Shown here: positions 1 to 5,224 of the stretch, piece by piece | Numbering within the stretch: position 1 is the first letter of the stretch | Layout: the number at the start of each line of letters is the position of its first letter | NCBI RefSeq assembly: GCF_004138495.1 | Contig: NZ_RZHA01001773.1 | Span: 1 to 6,369, forward strand | Source: Phytoactinopolyspora endophytica | GTDB lineage: Bacteria > Actinomycetota > Actinomycetes > Jiangellales > Jiangellaceae | Direction: 5' to 3' | Length of the DNA: 6,369 nucleotides | Made by a program: the position numbers and the translations under genes | The notes under the pieces: model-generated | The model's database searches: none | What the model was told of the DNA's origin: nothing | What the model saw: only the letters and a program-made list of their open reading frames with translations

Positions 1-45
1 ATGAGGGAAAGCGATGGAAGAGAGTCAGCGCTGATCCGAAGGCGG
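1..45. other. Spacer downstream of the permease gene
   Basis: This short non-coding stretch follows the stop of the leftmost minus-strand permease gene. It holds a perfect 10-base palindrome, TCAGCGCTGA, at 25-34, but no T-rich tract, so it is not a convincing terminator. In LplB/YtcP-type loci the gene for the solute-binding lipoprotein often comes next. That gene would start to the left of position 1, which is an inference because nothing of it is visible here. Confidence 0.4.
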
Positions 46-981
46 TCAGCCCTTGGTGGCGCCGAGGGTCAGGCCCTTGACGAAGAACCTCTGGGCGAAG
101 GGGTACGCGAGGATGATCGGCCCGATGGTCACCGCAGTCAGCGCCAGGCGTAACTGGTAGACCGGGATCGTCGGCGCGTTGCCGCCCGGAAGCATCGTGG
201 CGTTCGTGACGTTCGCGATCATGTTCTGCAGCAACAGCTGCAGGGGGTACTTGTCGGGGTCGGAGATGAACAGAATCGCCCAGAACCACTCGTTCCAGTA
301 CGCCACGGCGTAGAACAGGGCGATCACGGCTATGACCGCCTTGGAGAGCGGAAGCACGATCCGGAAGAAGATACGCAGCTCGCTGGCGCCGTCGACGCGC
401 GCGGAGTCCAGAATCTCCTGGGGGATCTGGCGGAAGAACGCGACCGTGATGAACACCAGGAACGGCATCAGCATGTGCGGCAGAATGACCGCGAACCAGC
501 TGTTGCGCAGCTGCAGCACCTGGGTCATCAGCAGGTACATCGGTACGAGTCCCACGTTGAACAGCAGCGGCAGGTAGGCGAAGATCGTCAGCGGCCGGCT
601 GATCACGCGCATCCGGCGTGCGATCACCCACGCCAGACCAGCGGTGCACGAGATCGACATCGCGGTCCCGACGACGGTGATGAACAGCGTCGCCTGGTAT
701 GCCCTGCCGATCGCCTGGCCGGAGAACAGTTGCTTGTACGCCTCCAGCGAGAACGGTTCGGGGAACAGGCTGTAGCCCTTGAGCGACAGCTCGGTCTCGT
801 CGGTGAACGAGCCCGCCACGATCATCCACAGCGGGATCAGGCAGAACAGCGCGAACAGGGAGACGACGACATAGCTGACTACCGTGAACGGCTCGGTCGT
901 CCTGACGCGGCGACGCTTCCGGCCGGCGCGCCGGGCCGTGTCGTGACTCGTCTCGGCGGCAGTGGTGCTCACGGTCGCCAT
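46..981 (-). CDS. ABC sugar transporter permease, LplC/YtcP type
   Basis: Predicted inner-membrane permease of 311 residues for an oligosaccharide ABC importer. After a basic cytoplasmic N-terminus (RRAGRKRRRVR, residues 17-27) there are about six hydrophobic segments, near 33-57, 96-121, 131-154, 160-183, 213-237 and 278-298. The EAA loop that contacts the ATPase spans about 189-212, with the key VDGAS and VLPLSK elements. The C-terminus GLTLGATKG is characteristic of the YtcP/LplC family, whose usual length of roughly 290-310 residues matches. Start choice: the ATG at 979-981 is preceded by GGGAG (988-992 on the minus strand) at 6-base spacing. An in-frame ATG at 1021-1023 overlaps the upstream stop as ATGA and would add 14 residues, but it has no visible ribosome site; translational coupling could still use it. 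The gene lies in an operon with the LplB-like permease. No ATPase gene is present; actinobacterial importers of this kind commonly share an MsiK-type ATPase encoded elsewhere. The substrate is not readable from the permease. Confidence 0.93.
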   Translation of the reverse strand: MATVSTTAAETSHDTARRAGRKRRRVRTTEPFTVVSYVVVSLFALFCLIPLWMIVAGSFTDETELSLKGYSLFPEPFSLEAYKQLFSGQAIGRAYQATLFITVVGTAMSISCTAGLAWVIARRMRVISRPLTIFAYLPLLFNVGLVPMYLLMTQVLQLRNSWFAVILPHMLMPFLVFITVAFFRQIPQEILDSARVDGASELRIFFRIVLPLSKAVIAVIALFYAVAYWNEWFWAILFISDPDKYPLQLLLQNMIANVTNATMLPGGNAPTIPVYQLRLALTAVTIGPIILAYPFAQRFFVKGLTLGATKG

Positions 982-1019
982 GCCTGTCTCCCGTCCTTCA
1001 CTACGGTCGGTTGCCGCGC

Positions 1020-2003
1020 TCATAGGATGCTGCTGTCTCGTGCGTAACGCCGCTGGACGATGACCGCGACGGAGACGAAGATGAAGCCGAGCACGGCCTG
1101 GAAAAGGCCGATGGCCGCTGTCGTGCCGAAGTCACCGAGGCTGCGCAACGACCGGAACACATACGTGTCGATGACGTCCGTGGTGGAGAACAGCACGCCG
1201 TTGTCGCCGATGATCGCGTAGATCACCGCGAAGTCCCCGTAGAAGATCCGCCCGATCCCGAGCACGAGCAGGATGGCCGCCGTCGGGCGCAGGAGCGGCA
1301 CCGTGATGGACCACGCCATCCGCGCTCGGCTGGCGCCGTCGATCACGCCCGCTTCGTACACGTCAGGTGGGATCGCGGTGATCGCGGCGAGGAAGATCAC
1401 GGACATGTACCCGCCGAGCTGCCAGACCTTGACGATGGTGAGGATCCAGGGCCACGCGCCAGGTTCGGTGTACCACGTCAGGCTCGGGAGGTTGAAGACG
1501 TTGAGCATGTCATTGACCGCCCCGCCTTCACCGCCGACGCCGGCCAGCAGTACCTGCAGCATCACGCTGATCACGATGGGCGAGACGAAGTACGGGAAGA
1601 ACACCACCGACTGCGTGACACGCTTGTACATGTGCAGCCGGATCTCGTTCAGCATGATCGCCAGCGTCAGTCCCCATGCCAGCGTGGCGGTGAGGAACAG
1701 GGCGTTGAGGAACACCGTGTTGATGATGATCCGGGCGGCGTTCCCGGTGGAGATGAAGTATTCGAAGTTCTCCACGCCGTTCCACGGGCTGCCGAAGATG
1801 CCGTCGGAGACGTTGAAGTCCTTGAAGGCGACGATGAGACCTGCCATTGGCAGGTAGGCGAAGACCAGGAAGTAGACGACGCCTGGCGCAGCCAGCAAGG
1901 CAAGCGACCATGCCACGCGTTCTGTCGGCGCGGCCCGCTTCTTCTTGCGCTTCGAACGGCCGGAGGTGTCAGTCTCCGTCTGGGTGGCTAGCACCTCCGT
2001 CAT
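1020..2003 (-). CDS. ABC sugar transporter permease, LplB type
   Basis: Predicted inner-membrane permease of 327 residues, the partner of the YtcP-type protein in a heterodimeric oligosaccharide import channel. A lysine/arginine-rich N-terminus (RSKRKKKR, residues 16-23) precedes about six hydrophobic segments near 32-56, 93-118, 131-154, 184-209, 240-263 and 293-317. The EAA loop lies at about 214-240 and contains YEAGVIDGAS followed by VPLLRP. The family traits LPMAGLIVAFKDFN (51-64) and WNGVENF (74-80) are typical of LplB/YteP-like permeases. The start is well supported: the minus-strand sequence AGGGGGTGA at 2010-2018 differs from the ideal ribosome site at one base and lies 6 bases before the ATG. 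It is the first gene of a leftward operon, with a long 5' region that carries the GAAACTTTC box about 140 bases upstream. LplB/YtcP pairs are known for oligosaccharides; xylo-oligosaccharides are inferred here only from the neighbouring GH39 gene. Confidence 0.95.
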   Translation of the reverse strand: MTEVLATQTETDTSGRSKRKKKRAAPTERVAWSLALLAAPGVVYFLVFAYLPMAGLIVAFKDFNVSDGIFGSPWNGVENFEYFISTGNAARIIINTVFLNALFLTATLAWGLTLAIMLNEIRLHMYKRVTQSVVFFPYFVSPIVISVMLQVLLAGVGGEGGAVNDMLNVFNLPSLTWYTEPGAWPWILTIVKVWQLGGYMSVIFLAAITAIPPDVYEAGVIDGASRARMAWSITVPLLRPTAAILLVLGIGRIFYGDFAVIYAIIGDNGVLFSTTDVIDTYVFRSLRSLGDFGTTAAIGLFQAVLGFIFVSVAVIVQRRYARDSSIL

Positions 2004-2141
2004 TCGAGCTCACCCCCTGCGGGTCTCTGGTGGCTACACATTCGGTCTCGGGCTCCATCGGTATCGGTATGCGCTTTCCGTCCCCCTGGGCTCGAAACGC
2101 TAGTGCGCACCCGGAGAGAGCAACAAGACATGTTCGGGGTG

Positions 2142-2152
2142 CGAAACTTTCT
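2142..2152. promoter_or_regulatory. Operator-like box CGAAACTTTCT upstream of the permeases
   Basis: The core GAAACTTTC (2143-2151) is an odd-length inverted repeat, GAAA-C-TTTC. With its flanks it reads CGAAACTTTCT, one base from the symmetric CGAAACTTTCG. The same 9-base core occurs only once more in the window, in the other divergent intergenic region, and both copies share the extended string GAAACTTTC-N-CTG. From memory, very similar CGAAA-C-TTTCG boxes lie upstream of xylanase and xylosidase genes in Streptomyces, where a LacI-type regulator acts on them. Here the box overlaps the -10 element of one possible leftward promoter. Assignment to one of the two adjacent LacI-type proteins is inference. 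Confidence 0.6.
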
Positions 2153-2247
2153 CTGGCATTCACCGGTCCGTCACATGCCGGCTACACGTCTGCGCCCGAG
2201 CAGACTGGATGGCGACCGCGAACACCTTCGGTGGAGGTGACCGCGGA

Positions 2248-2265
2248 CACGTGGCCGAGCCTGGA
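2248..2265 (+). repeat. Copy 1 of an 18-base intergenic direct repeat
   Basis: CACGTGGCCGAGCCTGGA matches the segment at 5120-5137 at 16 of 18 bases in the same orientation. Each copy lies upstream of a rightward lacI-type gene. A second short match, GCGACC-R-CGAAC, precedes each copy (2212-2223 and 5099-5110), though at different distances. The pair could be a shared regulatory site, a remnant of duplication of the lacI promoter region, or chance in GC-rich DNA. Confidence 0.3.
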
Positions 2266-2279
2266 GACAGAGGAGACAC

Positions 2280-2366
2280 ATGCTCGCGTGCTCCGGAACG
2301 CTTCATGCCGCTCGCGGGCGACTTCATCGCCCGGAGACTACTCTGAGACCTATCACGGTCCGGTGA
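2280..2366 (+). CDS. Possible 28-residue leader peptide (speculative)
   Basis: An ATG at 2280 follows AGAGGAG with about 5 bases between, a near-ideal ribosome site, and opens a 28-codon reading frame ending in TGA at 2364-2366. The peptide begins MLACSGTLHAARGR and resembles nothing I recognise. It has no run of a single amino acid that would suggest classical attenuation. The frame ends 85 bases before the lacI-1 start, and its second half overlaps a hairpin. The ribosome site is the best on the plus strand in this region, better placed than that of many genes here, but so short a frame could be accidental. Confidence 0.2.
   Translation: MLACSGTLHAARGRLHRPETTLRPITVR
2315..2333 (+). other. 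Hairpin in the lacI-1 leader
   Basis: CGGGCGA (2315-2321) and TCGCCCG (2327-2333) form a perfect 7-base-pair stem with the 5-base loop CTTCA. No T-rich stretch follows, so it is not an obvious terminator. It sits inside the possible leader ORF and about 120 bases before the repressor start. It might affect leader RNA folding if transcription of lacI-1 starts upstream of it. Confidence 0.3.
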
Positions 2367-2451
2367 GGCGACGGCTGACGATCTGCGGGGTGAGCAAGGC
2401 AACGGCGTCGATCACCCGTTCCACGCCACCACGGTCAAGGGGGCGATGTCG

Positions 2452-3474
2452 ATGGTCGACAAGCCGAGAACAGGCGTGACCTTGACGACGATCGCTCGTC
2501 TGTCGCAGGTGTCGGTGCCCACGGTCTCCAAGGTCATTCACGAACGTCCGGGCGTTGCACCCGCGACCCGAGCGAGGGTGCTCCAGGTGCTCCGGGACAC
2601 CGGATACGACATGCGCATGCCTGTCCCGACGGGATCGAGGCTGATCGACGTGGTCCTCCCGGACCTGCATTCGGGATGGGCCAATCGGCTCGTCTTCGGA
2701 CTGGAGCTCGCCGCCCGCGAGCACGACCTGTCGATCAGTCTCACCACGGCTCCGGTGCAGCCGACCGAGCTGTCCGCCATGGTGAAGACCAGGCGTAGCC
2801 GCGCTGTCGTGGCCGCGATGATCAGCATGAGTACATCTGACATCGAGTCGCTCCGGACCGCGCATGTGCCGCACGTGGTGATCGATCCCACCGAGCCTCT
2901 CGCACCTGGTGTGCCCTCGATCACGGCGACGAACGCCGAGGGGTGTGCGGAGGCGACGGAGCATCTGGTGGCGCTCGGGCACCGGCGCATCGGCCTCATC
3001 GGCAACGATGAGGTGCTGGCGACCAGGGAGCGTGAGCAGGGCTTTCGTGCCGCATTGGCCGCCAGCGGCCTGACAGTGCCGGACGCACTGCTGAGCCACA
3101 CCCAGATCTCGCACGCGGCGGCGGAACGGGCGTTCGAGAGAATGATGGCAGCCCCGGAACCGCCGACCGCCGTCGTCGCGGTGACGGATCAGATGGCGAT
3201 CGGCGTGCTGGTCGCCGCGCGCCGCCTCGGGATCAGTGTGCCGGACGACGTCAGTGTGGTGGGCTTCGACGACCTCCCCGAAGCGGACCGGTCGGTTCCG
3301 CGGCTGACCACGGTGCACCAGCCGATCACGGACATCGCCGCCGAGGCGCTACGGATGGTACTTGAACCGCCGGACGAACCGCCCGGCTTTCCGATCCGAT
3401 GCCCGACCCACCTCGTCGTCCGGGACAGCTCGGCGTCTCCGCCGATCAGCGTCCCGCGGCCACCTCGGCCGTGA
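2452..3474 (+). CDS. LacI-family transcriptional repressor (lacI-1)
   Basis: Predicted DNA-binding sugar-responsive repressor of 340 residues, full length for the family. The N-terminal helix-turn-helix spans about residues 9-52, with VTLTTIARLSQV and the recognition helix SVPTVSKVI (21-29). A periplasmic-binding-protein-like effector domain starts at LIDVVLPD (64-71). It shows family landmarks HVVIDPTEP (141-149), HLVALGHRRIGLIG (171-184), VTDQMAIGVL (244-253) and VVGFDDLPEADR (269-280), and ends near LVVRDS (321-326). After GY (51-52) the usual hinge motif, a PN-x-x-AR-x-L helix, is absent and the linker is several residues shorter than in LacI or PurR. Start choice: ATG codons at 2446 and 2452 are in frame. 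AAGGGGG (2437-2443) lies 8 bases before the second but only 2 before the first, so 2452 is preferred. Divergent from the permease operon, it probably acts on the GAAACTTTC boxes. The effector is unknown; a xylan-derived sugar is inferred from context. Confidence 0.95.
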   Translation: MVDKPRTGVTLTTIARLSQVSVPTVSKVIHERPGVAPATRARVLQVLRDTGYDMRMPVPTGSRLIDVVLPDLHSGWANRLVFGLELAAREHDLSISLTTAPVQPTELSAMVKTRRSRAVVAAMISMSTSDIESLRTAHVPHVVIDPTEPLAPGVPSITATNAEGCAEATEHLVALGHRRIGLIGNDEVLATREREQGFRAALAASGLTVPDALLSHTQISHAAAERAFERMMAAPEPPTAVVAVTDQMAIGVLVAARRLGISVPDDVSVVGFDDLPEADRSVPRLTTVHQPITDIAAEALRMVLEPPDEPPGFPIRCPTHLVVRDSSASPPISVPRPPRP

Positions 3475-5077
3475 TGAGACACAGCGTCCATGGCTCCAGC
3501 ATCTCGTCAACCTCGGCTCGTCCAGCGGCGTCCGCGGTCGACGAGCTCACCCTCGTCGCCCGGGCGCGTGCCCGCAGCCATGAGAGCTGCTCCCTGGTCG
3601 GTTCCGACGGCGCTCCCATCTCCTTCCAGACTGCAAGCGCATTCCCGTCCTGCACGGTCAGCCGTTCGAGTCCGACGGAGGCACCCGGCGCGAGGCCATC
3701 CACGGTGACCGAGAGCCGTCTCGGGGCGCCCGTGGTCAAGGTGGCCTCGGCGGTGGCACGGTCCCCGACCGAGGCCGGCACCGCGCGGGACATCTGCGGC
3801 GGATAGTGGTAGGCGAGCAGGCTGCATCGGCCCGACCCGGAGTGCTTCGTCGCGACGATTCCCGGCACCTGCGCGATCAACCGGTCACCCAGCTGATGCA
3901 GCATGCGATAGGCGTGAAAGGTCGGCTTGACCACACCTGGAACGGTGATCATGCCGAGCCCGCCGTGGAACAGCTCGGCGCCGGCGCCGGCTTCCTCGAA
4001 GACATCGGTGAACGTCCAATAGCTCAGCGAGTCCACCTGGCCGATGCTCTCCAGAACGCTGTGCACGACGAACGTCGCGGTCTGCAGGTGATCGTGAGTG
4101 TGGTCCCGCGACGACGACGAGGAGCTCCACTGAGTCAGGTGGATCTCGGCATCGGGGAAGAGACTGTCGGAGACGATCTTGCGTAGTGTCGCGAGATCCC
4201 GCGGCGTGGCATCCGCGTCGCGCGTCAGCTTCGCGCCGTGTCCGTGTTCATCGAGCGCCCAGTCGGTCGGATACGGGTGGCAGGAGACGAAGTCGACAGG
4301 CGCCCGTCGCTCGTGACACCAGGCCAGGAACTCATGCAACCAGACCGGCTGCCAGTCGAGGGCGTCGAGTTCGTCGGAGTCGGCGACGATGCGTGCGCTG
4401 GTGTCCTCGACCTCGCCGGCGAAGCGGTTGTCGCCGACGAAGTTGGAGGTGGCCGGTCCACCCACCCGCAGCTGCGGATCGACCGCCTTGACCGCGCGCG
4501 CCGTCACCTCGTACAGCTGCAGGTACTCGGTCCTGGTTCCGGCGAAAAACGGCTTCAGGTTGGGCTCGTTCCAGACCTCGAAGTACCAGTGCCGCACCTC
4601 GTCGACGCCGTATCGGTCGGTCCAGTGCCGCACCGTCCGGGTGACCAGCTCGCCCCACGCGTCCATGTCTCGTGGGGGAGCGCCGTGCCCCTTCCACCAG
4701 AAGACGGTCTCGGTCTCCCGGGCCAGATCGCGGGGGCAGAACCCGAGCTCGATGAACGGGCGGACGCCGATCTCCAGCAGCCGGTCGACCAGGGCGTCGA
4801 GGTAGCCGAAGTAGTAGACCGGCGTTCCGTGGTCACCGCGCCGATAGACGAACATGTCATCGTGGAAGATGCCGTGAAAACGCACATAGGAGAAACCACA
4901 CTCCTCGACGACGAGTGCCAGGTGGTCCTGCCAATCAGCGCGGAGCCCTTCGTTGGCGCGCCCGGCACCGACCGACCGGCTCCAGAAGTGGTCCAGGTGT
5001 GAGCCGTCGGCGCCGGCGTCGACCGCGAGCCTGATCGGCTCGTCGTCGGTCACGGGCTGCGTCAAAGGTTCCTCCAT
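3446..5077 (-). CDS. GH39 family glycoside hydrolase (beta-xylosidase-like), nucleophile Glu replaced by Gln
   Basis: A 543-residue cytoplasmic protein with no signal peptide, matching the GH39 (XynB-type) fold along its length. The N-terminal motif HLDHFWSRSVGAGR is at 27-40, RFHGIFHDD at 66-74 and FIELGFCP at 108-115. The acid/base motif is WYFEVWNEPNL (164-174), with Glu171. VDFVSCHPYP is at 261-270, SYWTFTDVFEE at 352-362, and the FHGG segment at 370-373. Family members retain sugar configuration through a nucleophile Glu in an H-I-T-E-W/Y/F motif. Here that motif reads IHLTQWSSSSSS, so the position is Gln316, codon CAG at 4130-4132. A stretch of roughly 27 residues around 211-240 has no counterpart in the family member I recall. 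Known members act on xylobiose and short xylo-oligosaccharides. With Gln316 the usual mechanism is doubtful, so activity is uncertain. The ATG at 5075-5077 has a weak ribosome site; an in-frame GTG at 5120-5122 would add 15 unremarkable residues. The gene is divergent from lacI-2, with a GAAACTTTC box about 80 bases upstream, and its 3' end overlaps lacI-1 convergently by 29 bases. Confidence 0.92.
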   Translation of the reverse strand: MEEPLTQPVTDDEPIRLAVDAGADGSHLDHFWSRSVGAGRANEGLRADWQDHLALVVEECGFSYVRFHGIFHDDMFVYRRGDHGTPVYYFGYLDALVDRLLEIGVRPFIELGFCPRDLARETETVFWWKGHGAPPRDMDAWGELVTRTVRHWTDRYGVDEVRHWYFEVWNEPNLKPFFAGTRTEYLQLYEVTARAVKAVDPQLRVGGPATSNFVGDNRFAGEVEDTSARIVADSDELDALDWQPVWLHEFLAWCHERRAPVDFVSCHPYPTDWALDEHGHGAKLTRDADATPRDLATLRKIVSDSLFPDAEIHLTQWSSSSSSRDHTHDHLQTATFVVHSVLESIGQVDSLSYWTFTDVFEEAGAGAELFHGGLGMITVPGVVKPTFHAYRMLHQLGDRLIAQVPGIVATKHSGSGRCSLLAYHYPPQMSRAVPASVGDRATAEATLTTGAPRRLSVTVDGLAPGASVGLERLTVQDGNALAVWKEMGAPSEPTREQLSWLRARARATRVSSSTADAAGRAEVDEMLEPWTLCLITAEVAAGR

Positions 5078-5119
5078 TGCGGCAGGATCGCCACGGAAGC
5101 GACCACGAACCAGTCTGTG

Positions 5120-5137
5120 CACGTGGCCACGCCTGGA
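5120..5137 (+). repeat. Copy 2 of an 18-base intergenic direct repeat
   Basis: CACGTGGCCACGCCTGGA matches 2248-2265 at 16 of 18 bases. This copy additionally contains the perfect 10-base palindrome CGTGGCCACG (5122-5131), which the first copy lacks because of the two differing central bases. It lies about 90 bases upstream of the lacI-2 start and 20 bases left of the GAAACTTTC box. Confidence 0.3.
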
Positions 5138-5155
5138 CAATGGCGAGCAGTGTGA

Positions 5156-5166
5156 GGAAACTTTCG
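5156..5166. promoter_or_regulatory. Operator-like box GGAAACTTTCG between GH39 and lacI-2
   Basis: The odd-length inverted repeat GAAA-C-TTTC at 5157-5165 is identical to the core at 2143-2151 and is followed by the same -N-CTG extension. With its flanks it reads GGAAACTTTCG, so the two sites together give the symmetric consensus CGAAACTTTCG. It lies about 80 bases before the GH39 start and about 60 before the lacI-2 start. A repressor bound here could control the hydrolase, its own gene, or both. It ties the GH39 gene and the permease operon into one regulon; which LacI paralogue binds is not shown by the sequence. Confidence 0.62.
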
Positions 5167-5224
5167 CTGATGCCGCCGCGAAGAGCGGGCATCGCGACGT
5201 CCGTATGACATTGAGGGAGTGCCC

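Larger units (their letters stand above)
2004..2451. other. Divergent intergenic control region, permeases / lacI-1
   Basis: This is 448 bases between the leftward permease operon and the rightward repressor gene. From left to right it contains the permease ribosome site (2010-2018), two and a third tandem copies of ATCGGT (2057-2070), the GAAACTTTC operator-like box (2143-2151), a segment shared with the other intergenic region (2248-2265), a short ORF with a strong ribosome site (2280-2366) and a hairpin (2315-2333). Two weak leftward promoter candidates are visible. One is GTGACG (2169-2174), 17 bases, GAAAGT (2146-2151), with its -10 box inside the operator. The other is TTGTTG (2121-2126), 18 bases, TAGCGT (2097-2102). 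No convincing promoter for the rightward gene was seen. Confidence 0.6.
5078..5224. other. Divergent intergenic control region, GH39 / lacI-2
   Basis: These 147 bases must hold promoters for both the leftward GH39 gene and the rightward lacI-2 gene. Visible elements are the second GAAACTTTC box (5157-5165), the 18-base repeat copy (5120-5137) containing the perfect palindrome CGTGGCCACG (5122-5131), and the lacI-2 ribosome site GAGGGAG (5213-5219). A weak rightward -10 candidate, TATGAC, lies at 5204-5209. No promoter with two good hexamers was found in either direction. Confidence 0.55.

Noticed and set aside
2057..2070. Tandem ATCGGT repeat in the permease leader
   Set aside because: With only two and a third copies, no symmetry and no match elsewhere in the window, it is too little to call a regulatory site or a functional repeat.
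2353..3318. Minus-strand open frame of 321 codons opposite lacI-1
   Set aside because: Its composition, very rich in Arg, His, Gly and Asp, is typical of an antisense shadow in high-GC DNA. It has no recognisable domain, and the plus strand encodes a complete LacI-family protein.
4107..4126. Serine codon run in GH39 (TCG/TCC repeats) as a possible slippage or phase-variation tract
   Set aside because: The run codes for six serines with mixed codons in a region where the family commonly has Ser-rich residues after the nucleophile motif. A trinucleotide change there would keep the frame, so switching is not expected.
4238..5002. Plus-strand open frame of 254 codons opposite GH39
   Set aside because: It lies wholly inside the conserved GH39 coding sequence on the other strand, shows no family motif, and has no plausible promoter or ribosome context.
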